DNA of 64,000 bases from the NCBI GenBank assembly GCA_003508835.1, contig PUFA01000285.1, positions 992,001 to 1,056,000 of the forward strand, given 5' to 3'. Positions 1 to 10,789 of this stretch are shown here, one piece after another; position 1 is the stretch's first letter; every line of letters starts with the position of its first letter. The position numbers and the translations under genes were made by a program. The notes below the pieces were generated by a model, which made no database searches, had not been told where the DNA came from, and was given only the letters and a program-made list of their open reading frames with translations. The DNA is from Eonycteris spelaea. Lineage: Eukaryota; Chordata; Mammalia; Chiroptera; Pteropodidae.

Positions 1-735
1 AGTTGTCCAGGTGTTGAGACACCCTCGGCAGTGCCCACTGCTCCCTGTGAATCTGCTTGCTGGCCAGGACTCTGAAATGAAGATCTCTCTGGTGGACACT
101 GGTTTTGGACTCTCAGATAAAGACCAAGGCTATGGCCCTCTCATCCCCACTTCTGGGCTTGCTGGGTGGGTTACCACATTTCCCCCTGAAACTTCAGTCT
201 ATGTAGAAAGAAATGGGGTCACTAGACTAGTGGTAATAGCTAGGTTTGCCTTATAGGTATGGTACAAACACAGACAGGGAACAGGGATCCAGTGCCAGCT
301 CTGCCAATAACTTGGTTGTTAAGGAGGTACTTGGCTGGCTATGTACTCAGTTTCCTCAATATGTAAAACAGGCCTAATACTGCTTTTGTGAAAACAATTA
401 GAAATAACATGCAAATATAAGGTATTTATAATAAAAATATATTGGGTAACTTTGAGAGCCAAAAAGATGGACTATCAAAATTATTTTATTAAAAAACAAA
501 CACACACAAAAAACCCTTAGATGTACAAGTTACGGATTCCCCAAAATATGATACTAGGAGGAAAAATACACATGGCCCACTGCACTGAGACCTTCGATCT
601 TGTGGTGGAGGAGCCCAGAGGTGCGGCATTTGGGAGAAGCTGTCCCTGCTCAGGCAGGTTTTGCACATTTCTAGCCTGCCTGGGCCCTTTACACTGAAAC
701 CTCTGAGTGCATCTTGAGGGCCGAGGCAGCCCTAC
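1..735. other. Intron downstream of exon 736-852 (partial)
   Basis: No coding exon of MPRIP was found here. About 280-390 contains a faint MIR-like stretch, with a shape resembling the usual 'tcagtttcctc ... gtaaaa' core. The remainder is AT-rich unique intron sequence. Confidence 0.6.
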
Positions 736-852
736 CTGCAGCACGTAGCCCTCTCGGGCACTTTGCTCCCGGCCCAGAGCCACCCTCAGCTGGTCCTGCA
801 GGAGACGGTTCTGCTCCAAAAGGTCCGAGGCTTCTTTCTGGCTCTGCTCCAA
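736..852 (-). CDS. MPRIP: MPRIP coding exon, start of C-terminal coiled coil
   Basis: This 117-bp exon encodes 39 residues (about 679-717), beginning LEQSQKEASDLLEQ and ending AREGYVLQ. The heptad-like spacing of Leu and charged residues marks the first part of the long coiled coil that mediates self-association and, further on, MYPT1 binding. The acceptor is tttttgccaatag, slightly weaker than its neighbours, and the donor is CAG followed by gtaggg. Both ends are in phase 0. The next exon is not within bases 1-735. Confidence 0.96.
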
Positions 853-2701
853 CTATTGGCAAAAAGACATACATTTTTAAGCAAAATTGTGTAAGAAAAC
901 AGAAGCAAAGCACAGCAGTGACCCAAGACAAATTTCTGATATTAGCTGGGCTGAGCACATGGGCTCCTTGGCCTTCTGCATACCCACAGGTCAGGGATGA
1001 ACTAGTCTGTTCTTATCTGTAGCATCTGGAACTAAAGGCTCCAGTTTAAGTCATAAATAACAAGGCAGACAAGGATACCCACGTAATTTCCACACCTGTT
1101 CAAGGTTCCAACACACAGACCCCACCAGGAAATGAGGTTTTGTGCCTGCACAAGGAAGAAGATCACCCTGCTGGGTCATTTCAGTTTCCTCGTGATGGTT
1201 AAATAGGTCAGTGCTGCCCTGGGCAGGCCTCATTCCAGGCCTTACCTAGACTTCTGCTCCAACAACTCCACTTTTATACAATGGCTTCCAAATAAAATTG
1301 TCTGCACAAATGGTTCCACAACATGTGGATAGCAAGCAAGCTATTTCACACCCTTCTCATTTTCAATGGCTCTGTATTCGGTTATTCACCACTTGCTCTT
1401 CTTCAAACATTCCCTACATGCCTATTGGATGCTGGGCCATGCGGGGCATGCTGCCCTGCCCCCAGAGGTTGTGGTACGAGGGGAGCTAAAGTGCAGCCAA
1501 TGGGCAGGGCATTGCTAGGCTGTGCTGTAAAAGGTATAGAGACCCATGATTTTCAGACATTGCTGTTTCAAACAAATTTACGGTTCAGTGTTTGGCCTGT
1601 TGGCCAGCAGGCCCATTTAGGCAGCTTAGGGCAATGTGAGTTTAAATTGTTATTTTTTTTACATCTTGCCTTTATTATCTTATTAATAGACAAAGAAAAT
1701 GAAAAAAATCCAAGTGTTCATGCTAATAATAAACATCAGTCTCGTGAATTTATTAACAAACTAGGAAAAAGAAGAAGTGAAGGCAGATCAAAATGACACA
1801 TCTAACTTTAATCAGCTACTTTTATAAAAGAAAATATTTGACACATAAAACTACAACACTGTACCTCTTTGGTCACAGAACTCCCTGTTCAGACTTATAA
1901 ATCCACTGTTGAAGTTCCCCAGATTTGATTTCTGGATATATTTTCATGAAGGAACATATTAACATATTATGTATGCTACAAACACAGGGGCTGGCTTACT
2001 CATCTCTGTATCTGGATGCCCTGAGGGACATGCTCTGAAAAAGCCTCTGTAGCTCAGCCTGGGCTGAATAAGTTATAGGGCATCTTTCACTTGCTCACTC
2101 ACCGAGGGCCTGTTTTACATTCTAAATACATTCCAAATATCTAGAGTCTACCTTCCACCTGTCCTATTTCCCCTTCGATCTCATCAACAGTCATCAGGCT
2201 GCTGTGAAAGGACTGGGGCTCATCTCTGCCTCCAGCTTTGGCCTGTTTGACCCAGAGCTGCCTAGTACAGACTGCAACCTAACTCTGCCTCTCCTACCTA
2301 AAATATCTAGTTCACGCCAGAAACAGGGTAGACAAAGCCCCCATCTGGGCCCTGCAACCCTACTAACCTCTTCTCTGGTCACCCCTGGCTCTAATGACAG
2401 TGCCCTTGCCACATAACAAACTCCTCTGTCCTTTTGGAAAGGCCTGGTGCCTCCTCACTGCCACGCTGCATAAGTTGGCACTCCCTTTATCTCTCAGTGC
2501 CTACACTGTACTCTAAGGATTTGTCCGTCCGTTGTGTTATTTCTCTGAGTGGTATGCAAGTGTCTGAGGGGAGGGACCACATCTCCCTGAGTGCCATACA
2601 GCTAAACCACTCAGGCCACTGCTGGGCAAAGGGGGCGCTCAGGGAAGGTTGCTGCATGGAACCCACTCACCCGTCTGCCCATGGCCAACCCTGGCTGTTA
2701 C
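853..2701. other. Intron between exons 736-852 and 2702-3266
   Basis: About 1.85 kb without repeats that I can name with confidence. The only item of note is a + strand open stretch ending at 1796, preceded by an acceptor-like pyrimidine tract; it is described separately. Confidence 0.6.
1690..1796 (+). other. Possible exon or pseudogene fragment on the opposite strand
   Basis: On the + strand, a pyrimidine-rich tract (about 1650-1685) ending in attaatag precedes an open stretch closed by TGA at 1794-1796. Its reading is highly charged: DKENEKNPSVH, then NNKHQSREFINKLGKRRSE and a short basic end. A split-codon acceptor would give about 35 C-terminal residues. I do not recognise the protein. 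There is no poly(A) tail nearby to mark a retrocopy. It may be a terminal exon of an antisense gene, a fossil, or chance. Confidence 0.25.
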
Positions 2702-3266
2702 CTCCTTCTCCAGCAGAGAGGTCAGCTCATGAGTGGAGAGCCGGTCACTTCCGTCCTCGGAGGAGGATAGGTGCAGAGGGGCAATAGGCACCTGCTTTTC
2801 TTCTCGGAGAGGGGTGGTCTCCACCTGATGCCACCGCTGCTCGATTTCAACATGGACATTCTGTGTCTTGAGGTCAGGGGTCATGGGCAGCCCCGGGCTC
2901 CGGTCGACCTCCATCCGAAGGGCCATGTCGTCAGTGCCTGGCCCGTCCACAGTGTCGAGCATCCCAAAGCGCTTGCGGCGCTCTTCCCGCCTCCGCGCAC
3001 GCTCTCGTTCCAGCTCACCTGGCTCCACCTCGGGGCGGGCGTCGGAAGGCCCTATGGTGCTGGCCCTCTCTTGTGCCAGGGCCTGCTGCAGGGGGCGGAA
3101 CTCAGCCCAGTCAAAGGTCTTGGAGCGCCCCTCCCGCCTCCGCTCCCGAGCCCGGCTCCTCTTCTGCTCAGGGTCTGGCTCCCCGGGTTCCACCTCTTGC
3201 TTCTCACTTGGCCTCTGGTAAGATTCGAAAGAGGAGCTGCTCCGGTTTTTCTCCTCCGGCAATGAG
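2702..3266 (-). CDS. MPRIP: MPRIP large coding exon, Arg/Glu-rich region
   Basis: This 565-bp exon is the largest in the window. It completes a serine and encodes 188 residues (about 491-678), from SLPEEKNRSSSSFES to LLEKE. Key features are the ERRREGRSKTFDWAEF block, a second Arg/Glu cluster ending RRKRFGMLD, an acidic stretch, the conserved block HVEIEQRWHQVETTPL, and a helical end leading into the coiled coil. It overlaps the start of the region reported to bind RhoA (about 545-823 in the human protein, from memory). The acceptor is ccctgccctcag and the donor is GAG followed by gtaaca. Confidence 0.97.
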
Positions 3267-6200
3267 CTGAGGGCAGGGGGCAAACGGCCTGTCAGATGTG
3301 GCTCTGATAACAAGCACCCACCCTTGCAGAGGGCCCCAGCCCTACTACTTTCCCCAAATTCTTCTTCTACCTCTGCTGCAGCTTCCTCAGGGCAGGGAAG
3401 AGAGGACACTCTGCTGTCATTTCCTTGGAGGAAACTCAAACTGGGTTCTGAGTGGAAGTGGGTGGGCAAGAGCCACAGATAGCCTAGAAGTTTCCAGCAG
3501 GAAGATACTAGGAGAGTCCCCTTGCAAAGATGCTGTAGTGGAGTGTCACAATGGCCCTGTCACCAGGATGATGGAGCATACAGGAGCCCTGCCCAACTTA
3601 GAGCCAAGGCCAAGAGCCCTGTGAGGCTGCAGTGGACACAGCCACTGCCCAACCCCTTCTTGAGGGAGGCCGAACCTGTGGCATGCATGTACTGCGCAGT
3701 AATGACAGAATGAATGAGATGAACCACATCCCTTGAAGGGATCAAAGGTTTTTAATAAGCAGAGAACAAATATGGTGTGTGTTTTAAGAAAACTACCCTG
3801 GTGGCTGGTTTGACATATGGATCAGAGTGACAGGCCAAAGACCACCTGTGGACAAGTGAGACAAATGGCCTGGGTGGCACCCATGAGCCTGCCCCATGCA
3901 GTGGCCTACTTGACAGGTGGAGAGCAGGACACTCAAGGGCACTTCTGCTTACCCAGCAGTGGTCCATACCTTTTTGTAATTTGTCCCAAAGCAAAGATTC
4001 CTGAAGAGGACCCAGCCTGGCAGGGGTACAGTAGGGGGCATCAATCGTGGCAGTGTTAGCAGTGTTAGCCAGGGGTCTCTAGGCTCTTTGGGACCCTCAG
4101 CCTGAGCAGAGTGACCTCTGGTCCCACCCAAGTACAGAGTCCTCAGCACAGAGTAGGAAACTATCTGGGATTGCAAGGGCTTGGCATGGGACTCCAGGTA
4201 GCATCTGCATTTAAATGGGGGCCAAAGATAAAGGAGCCAGAGAATGAGGCACTGAAGGAAAAGAGAATAGGGTCACCAGCACCCCATGGGGCCACCTATC
4301 CGGCAGCTAACTAATAAAAAACAAAGTGATTCATAACAGTGGGACCTACAAGTTTCCAATTTAAGACCACCTGCGCATTTGAATAAAAATTCTCCAGAAC
4401 GGACCTTTCAGTGCTGCTGAACTGAGAGCAAGATCAGGGTTACAGCCACGTAGGAAATTAGGATGACATGGAAAGCTGGAATTGGCAGCCATGCCAGGAC
4501 CCATCGGTAACTACAGGGAAGGAAGCTCCTCCTGGGGCCCCTCCAGCTCCTAGATAGGAAGCCCCTGCAACTCCCCACCAGTCTCAGGGGGTCTATAGTA
4601 CCCAGCTTGACCTGGCACCTCTGATGTTTATATGTGTTTCTAATATGTTCTTGGGACTTATCCTTGTAGAACTAAAAAAAAAAAAAAAAAAAAAAAATCC
4701 ATATTTTTCTCAAATTATAAAAGCCCACATTGAATAAGCACAAAGGCTAAAAGTGAACTGGGGAAACAAATGACTCCACTAATTTCAAAGTACATTCTAG
4801 TCAAAAACAAAAAACAACAGAAAAAAAACAACTGTCATATCAACCTTCCTACAGAAACAAAATGCCTGGTCCCTATGAACCCACAGTTCCTGCATGGAGC
4901 TGACACCTGAGTGCAGAAGGGAAACGTACACGCCAGCCTGGGAGGTGTCACTTCTGATCCATGTGGACACTCAAGCGTACTAGAGTGCATCCTTTATACC
5001 TCTTCTGAGGCCAAAGCCACAAGCCTGCCCTGAGACATCCCAAAGCTGACTTCCCCCAGCTTTGGATCCTTAATCTGATGCACAGGGCCAGGCCTCAGTT
5101 GAGCAGCCAGGGTCGGCTGGGACACAACAGCCAGATGGGTACCAGTAGCCAGGAGAAGCCCTGAGGCCACCTGGCTCTTCCATGTCCAGTGCTAGTGCTA
5201 CCCTGCCTCTGGGGGCATGCAGTAGCCTTTGGCAGAGAAGCCTGAGCTACCTTTCTTGCTTTGCTGTGGGGGATTCCTTACGTGCTCAGAAAGTGTTGGG
5301 TTTATAAGGCTTTGGCCTCTACTCCTGCATGGGGAAGACATGGAGGGGCAGCTGCTGAGGATGCAGTGGGACACAGCCACAAGAGTGGGAGCTCTTCCTG
5401 TATCACCATGTATAGGAGGCTCTCTAGCAACAAACAAGCCATCTCTGCTAACAGGACACACGAAAGTATGTCCCAGTCACCACCTCCTGGTCTTATCAAC
5501 TCAGGAATAACTAACTATTCTATTCTTTTAATAAATAAAGCAATGAACAAACAATGCCAATAAACACAGGAAAGAACTAAAGAAAAGTTATTTTGGGTTC
5601 TTTTCCTTCCTTCTTATTCAAAGAGGTGCAGAATCACTAGGAAGGAGGCAAGGACATGACAAAAATTTGGTAGGGCCACAGCTGCCCCAGGGTGCCAAAG
5701 GGCATATGGTGAGCACCAGGGTCACCCTGAATGTGACCTCCAATGCAAGAAATACACTTGAGAATACACAACACATCCTGAAAAGTGTCAACGAGAGGTT
5801 CTCAGACCAGGTGAAGGTTCTAAAGCCTGGAGGTGAGGACAGCAAAATTCTGGGCATCATGGAATCAGCTCTACACACTGAAAGCGTGTCTTTTAAAATG
5901 AAAACCAACAGGTTTCTAACCTTCAGGATCAGAGAAGAAAGGTATGCAGTGAGTGAATCTCAAGATGTATGAACCAAAGAATGTAAATGTTGGGGAGAAA
6001 TTTTCCAACTTAGGCTCCAGCACTGAGTTTCAGTTTTTCCCAATTGCAGAGAAATCCAACAGATGTAGGAGTGATGTGAAAAGACTAAGAAAAAGAAATG
6101 CTTGATGGCCTATGAATGCAGTCTCCAGGGCTGCCTTCACCTAACCAGAGAACAGCCGCCAGGGAGGATCCCATACCAGAGGGAGATTCTCCCATTAAGT

Positions 6201-6459
6201 TCAGTTCTAACAGTGGCACGAATGTTATTTTGTGGCTATGCTGACCAGGCTTAAAGGAGGAAAGGTAACTGGAGGCAGAAAAACAAGGAAGTTAAAAGAC
6301 GAATGAGCAGGGGCCCACCAGCAGTGGAACAAAGGAGGGAAGGAAGGCTGTGCTGGGCTAGGCACAGAGCTCAGGTCCCAGAAGAAGGACTAATCTAAAA
6401 AAGAGTGAGGCAGTGACCACGGGGGAAGGCAGTTCTTTTGGTTACCCCAAATGCCTTAC
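3267..6459. other. Intron between exons 2702-3266 and 6460-6569
   Basis: About 3.2 kb. It holds an A(24) tract near 4674-4698. I see nothing else I can name with confidence, and no exon. Confidence 0.6.
4674..4698. repeat. Poly(A) tract
   Basis: An uninterrupted run of about 24 A. It could be the tail of an old retroposon, but no recognisable body lies before it. Confidence 0.8.
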
Positions 6460-6569
6460 CTCGTCACATCTGGGGCAGAGGTCGGGTGGACATGCTTCAT
6501 GATTGTCTGTATCCAATTCCGCCGGATTCCAGATGTCATAGCAGAGAGGGTAAACTCGCCCTCCTTCGT
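6460..6569 (-). CDS. MPRIP: MPRIP coding exon, C-terminal strand and helix of PH domain 2
   Basis: This 110-bp exon encodes 36 residues (about 454-489) plus AG. It starts [19 protein letters not shown] and continues [11 protein letters not shown]. The R-R-N-W motif provides the invariant tryptophan of the PH-domain closing helix. The acceptor is ttttgtgtag and the donor is AG followed by gtaagg. The split serine codon AG/C is completed at 3266. Confidence 0.97.
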
Positions 6570-7536
6570 CTACACAAAAGACAAGGTGTTATCAGTGACC
6601 ACTGTCACTTCTTTGCCCCCAAAGGAAATCCTGTAAGGAAGACTGTAACCAAGGGGCCAGCTTAGAAGCCCTATGTGTGTCCCCTCTTGTGATAAGCAAG
6701 ACCTGGAGGGCAAAAGAAATAGCCAAGCTGTGGACACTAATTTGCTTTCATGGAAATGGCTAACTTGGGTATATCCGTCCCTGTCAGATCTAGCAGGCAT
6801 TTATTAAGTACCTACAACCTCTGGGCACCGAGGAGACTTTCTCTGCTCTTTAAGGACCTCACAGATTGAAGGGAAGGAGAGAGTGAGAGCATGTGGGGAA
6901 CAGTGGGAAAGGGAGTGCCCATAGCACAATGGGGCTGAGCTGGGCCTTATGAGGTGAAGAGGGTTGGCAGGTGGACGGAGAAGGGGTGCACGACCTAGGA
7001 GTGGGGAACAGTACAAGCTTAGGCCCAGTACCATGCAGCAATGCTCATCAGGCACATGGAGACCAGGGAGAAGACAGTGACAAGCATGAAGCTGGGGCCT
7101 GATGGAGGCCTGTCTGTTGGGCTGAGAAGAAGCAGGGAGACCTGCTGTGCAGCTAGGGCAGTCATCCAGGTGATGAGAATTAAGGTAGTGGTGGTGATAG
7201 AGAAGAGGGAGGGGAGCACTGTAGGACAATTTCTAGACCCCTTAACTTGGATGAGCTGGTGGAACATCAGACAGGAGCACTTTGCAGTGGGGGCCAGCAC
7301 ACAGATAGGAGGGGAGGGGAGCCAGAGGGAGGAGGCAGCATGGCCAGCAAGGGTGTAGAGTAAAGAGTGGCCTCTGGGACAAGATTCCTGCATCCCTAAG
7401 GGCCCCTGCCCCGTACCATCTGAAAAGAGGAGGAGCGGAAAACACAGTGGCAGTCTGCATGGAGTATATCTCCTTGCTTCTGAACCTATAGGATCCCGTC
7501 TCACAGAAGTGAGGGTGTAAGTCCAGTTCTTTAAGC

Positions 7537-7765
7537 CAGCAGTTCCCAACCTTTTTGGCACAAGGGATCGATGCTCCTATGAGAATCAAAGGCCTGATGG
7601 TCTGAGCTACGTAGAGTTGAGGCGGTGATGCTAGCACTAGGGAGGGGCTGCAAATACAGATGTAGCTTTGCTCACTTGCCCGCTGCTCACCTCCTGCTGT
7701 GAGGCTCGGTTTCTAACAGGCCATGGACTGGTACTGGTCTGTGGCTTTGGGGTTGGGGATCCTTG
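7537..7765 (-). mobile_element. Short non-autonomous hAT element with 8-bp target duplication
   Basis: A 229-bp element flanked by perfect 8-bp direct repeats ctttaagc (7529-7536 and 7766-7773), the hallmark of the hAT superfamily. Ends are imperfect inverted repeats (left cagcagttcccaacc; the right end read in reverse gives caaggatccccaacc). Its right two thirds is the reverse complement of the left end of the larger element at 43074, including the gctagca/caaatacag segment, so both belong to one family and this copy has lost the transposase. Confidence 0.88.
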
Positions 7766-9559
7766 CTTTAAGCTGCTCAGGCTACTCAGAAATGAACCCG
7801 AGACATGTCAGGAAATTAGCTTTCGAGAAATGAAATTACCAAGAAAGTTTTGGGATAGGTACTGGCATGGCCAGGGACCAAAACACAAGAGACCACATGT
7901 TAGACTTGAATGCTGCAAACAACAACTTGGACTTGACCTCATCTCCCACCTTGGGCCCCCACCAGCATGCCCCAGTCAGAGACAGCCCACAGCCCATGGT
8001 TCATCTCTCCTTTGGTTTTCCCTCGCTGTACACCTAGGGTGGGGCATGGACTTTGAGCTTTCTGAAGTGCTGGCTTGTCATGTGTCCCCAAGACCTGTTC
8101 ACACTCATCTTGGGGTCCTCTGCCTCCTCCCACTCCCAGATGTGTGTGCTACTGCAGTATGATCTCAGCAATCTCCATGTCCTCTTCCATGACCTCATCT
8201 CTTGCCTCTAGTAGGCTCTTTCCCAACTGTAGGTCCACACTCAATGGCTGTCTGTCATGTTCTAGAGAGCCTATCATGGCCTGAAACATATCACTAGCCA
8301 GAATTCCAAAAGCTCTACCCCTTCTGTGAAGTCACCTCTGCTGTCCAAATTCTGCACAAGGCTCACCATTCTCTGGGGCACAAGACCTCATACCTGCCTC
8401 CTCTCTGACCTGGCCAGAGCCATGGCCATGTGTACATCCTCCACAGTGCCTCTCAGATGCCCCTTTTTTGTTCTGCCTACCACCACTGTGCCAGCCTGCT
8501 TGACCTCCTGCCTCCACCTTCACCTCCTTTCTAACAGCCCACATGACACGCTGGATGTGTCTTACTAATGTACAACCTCCTAATGTCTTCCAGCACATTC
8601 CAGTGCTTTCCATAACCTTAGGACAAGACTGACTTCTGACCCAGCACTAAGCTCCCTCATAGATGTCACTAGGTCTTGTGGCTGGGCTGGGGACATAGCA
8701 CACTCATTCTTCCAGCCTTGCTTCTCAAGATACTAAAGCTCCCTAGTGACCTGGGTTCAAACCCTGCTCCCACACACACACCGAGAGCAATCTCTCCTGC
8801 CCTAGACCTCTTGGTCCATGGGGCTCATGAAAAAGCGTCAGAACTTGGGATAAGCGCCCTGCCCCAGGGTAAAGTGAAGAAGGGCAGACTAATGGGTGAG
8901 ATGACAAGGAGAGCAAACTGCATGGTTCAGACACTAGAATAACTAAGTCATAATTTGCTAAGTGATGGGAGCTGACTTAAGTGACAAGCCACCTCTTACT
9001 TTAGGATGCCCTGCCCAGGGAAACCTGTTCTTTAAGATGGGGAAGTGAGGGTAAGGGAGGGGGATTCAGTGTGGGGCTCAGAAAGCCAGAACTCGCTTCT
9101 GTCTCTAGTGCTGTCCTAAGAGAGGAGGCTCAGACCTAGCTTACTGAATGTTTGTTCCTCCTGGAGGGACCAGGGGCAGAAGAGCATTGACAGCAGGGCA
9201 GGTGGGGCCCTAAGATCCATAAACATGCACCCTGGCCCTGATGCCAGGGCCATGTACCCTACATGGAGAAAATGCCATGACTAGCAACCTAGTGGGCTGG
9301 TGGCTGAATTTTTCTTTATAATGAACATACTAGCTTTTAGGTCTGAACTTCAGTCTCTTCTAAGTTTGGTTAATATGAGTCAATCTCAATGTGCCTGATC
9401 TACTCTGAGTCCAGTGACACAACTGAGTTTTTGGGTCCAAAGATCTGAGGGTAAGACCCTGTCAAACTTCCCACTGGAGTTTCTGGCCCCCAGCGGCCAG
9501 CCTCTGTAGTGGCAGCTCTTTCAGGTGGTTTTCTACCTATCACACATTTATAAGACTCT

Positions 9560-10185
9560 TGTGAGCACATAATTAGCTTTGCTCAAAGCAAGTTCTGGTC
9601 TTTGTCCTGACTCCTGGGAAGTAACTTCTGAACCCTTGTTATTCTGGGTAGGGGCTGACCATGCAAAAAGACCAGCCATGATATGGAATGGCTGGGGCTT
9701 TGGGCCATGTGAAATCAGCTGACCTCTCAGGGGAGGGCTGGAGATTAAGTCTGACCATATGAACACGACTCAATCCATCAGGACCAGTTATGAAACCTTA
9801 ACAAAAATTCTAAACACCGGGCTTGGGAAAGCTTCCTGTGTTGGAAGCTCTGTGTAGCACCATACAGCAACACTGGAGAGTAGTAACATATCCCTGAGGA
9901 CATGGAAGCTTATGTTTAAGGTCCTCCCAGTCGATTCTCCAGGCATCTCTTCCTTTGGCTGGTTTTGATTTATATCTTTCTGCTATAATAAACCGCAGTG
10001 GGTAAGTACAGTGCTTTCCTGTGCTCTGTGAGTTGTTCTGACTAACTCTTGAACTTGAGAATGGTTTTAGGTACCCCAGAATTTGCAGTTGATGTGAGAG
10101 GGCAGACGTGCCCTAACTTTGAGCCTGGTTAACTCTGGGTAGCCTCAAGCCACCAACTTTAATTAAATGACCAATGAAAACTGTC
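9560..10185 (+). mobile_element. Decayed endogenous retroviral LTR (ERV-type)
   Basis: Begins tgtgagcacataattagctttgc and shows an LTR-like 3' part with ctgctataataaaccgcag (polyadenylation signal) followed by the ctgtgagttgttctgac region, which resembles the R/U5 part of ancient mammalian LTRs. The ending near 10185 is approximate. No internal retroviral genes follow, so it is a solo LTR. Exact family not assigned. Confidence 0.55.
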
Positions 10186-10699
10186 TTATTTATCTAACCA
10201 GATTTTTTTTGGAGGGCTTGTGTAAGCCTCTAAGATTGTTGGGGGGTGGGAGGTAAGACTTTCATGAATTTTCAAATTCGCAATTGAATGAACAAATGAA
10301 AGGATTAAGTAAATAAAAACTTAGTACTATGAGACTTAAATAATTACCACTTTCAATCTTATTCCTCATATTACACACATCCTTCCAACTCCAGTATTTT
10401 TTCAAAAAGAAAAAGAATCTTCAGTAACAAAAAGCTTCTAAATAGTCTTGAAAGATGCTAATGTCTAATTTTTTGCTCAGATCACAAACTGGGGGTAGGG
10501 GTCAGGTGCCACAGGACAGAGGAAGGAAAATGACAAGGCACCAACACTGATGAGAAAGAGCCAAGCACAGGAAGCCAGGTCTGCCCACAAGTGTCCCTGG
10601 ACTACGTCATCAGGTTCTCAGAAAAATATCCCAGCCATTCAAGCCTGTGTTCTTCACCCCTGTATCAAGCCTGTCTCCAAACTCCACCCCTGTGCTCAC

Positions 10700-10789
10700 A
10701 TGTATCTGAAAGCCATAATTTCTCTGGACTGGATATTCCGTGACATTACAACACGTAGACAAGTCAATTTCCCCATCCAAATCGGCTGC
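10700..10789 (-). CDS. MPRIP: MPRIP coding exon, PH domain 2 central strands
   Basis: This 90-bp exon encodes 30 residues (about 424-453), AADLDGEIDLSTCCNV followed by TEYPVQRNYGFQIH. The GEIDL motif and the NYGFQI strand are typical of the fourth to sixth PH strands. The acceptor is tctctgcag and the donor is CAT followed by gtgagc. Both ends are in phase 0. I recall a Cys-Tyr where this sequence has Cys-Cys in the human protein, a plausible species difference. Confidence 0.97.

Larger units (their letters stand above)
6570..10699. other. Intron between exons 6460-6569 and 10700-10789
   Basis: About 4.1 kb. It contains an L2-like remnant near 6790-6850, the short hAT element at 7537-7765, a MIR-like remnant near 8736-8780 and an LTR remnant at about 9560-10185. 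The rest is unassigned. Confidence 0.65.

Noticed and set aside
2771..3265. Long + strand open frames over the large MPRIP exon
   Set aside because: They are mirror frames of the GC-rich minus-strand exon 2702-3266, whose translation matches MPRIP.
3267..3469. Open frame running upstream of the exon 2702-3266 acceptor, with a strong acceptor-like site at 3448
   Set aside because: Splicing to that site from 6460 would put the transcript out of the MPRIP frame and meet a TGA after about ten codons. It looks like a decoy site.
7019..7561. 180-residue minus-strand open frame
   Set aside because: It runs into the hAT element at 7537 and has no protein features. It is likely chance.
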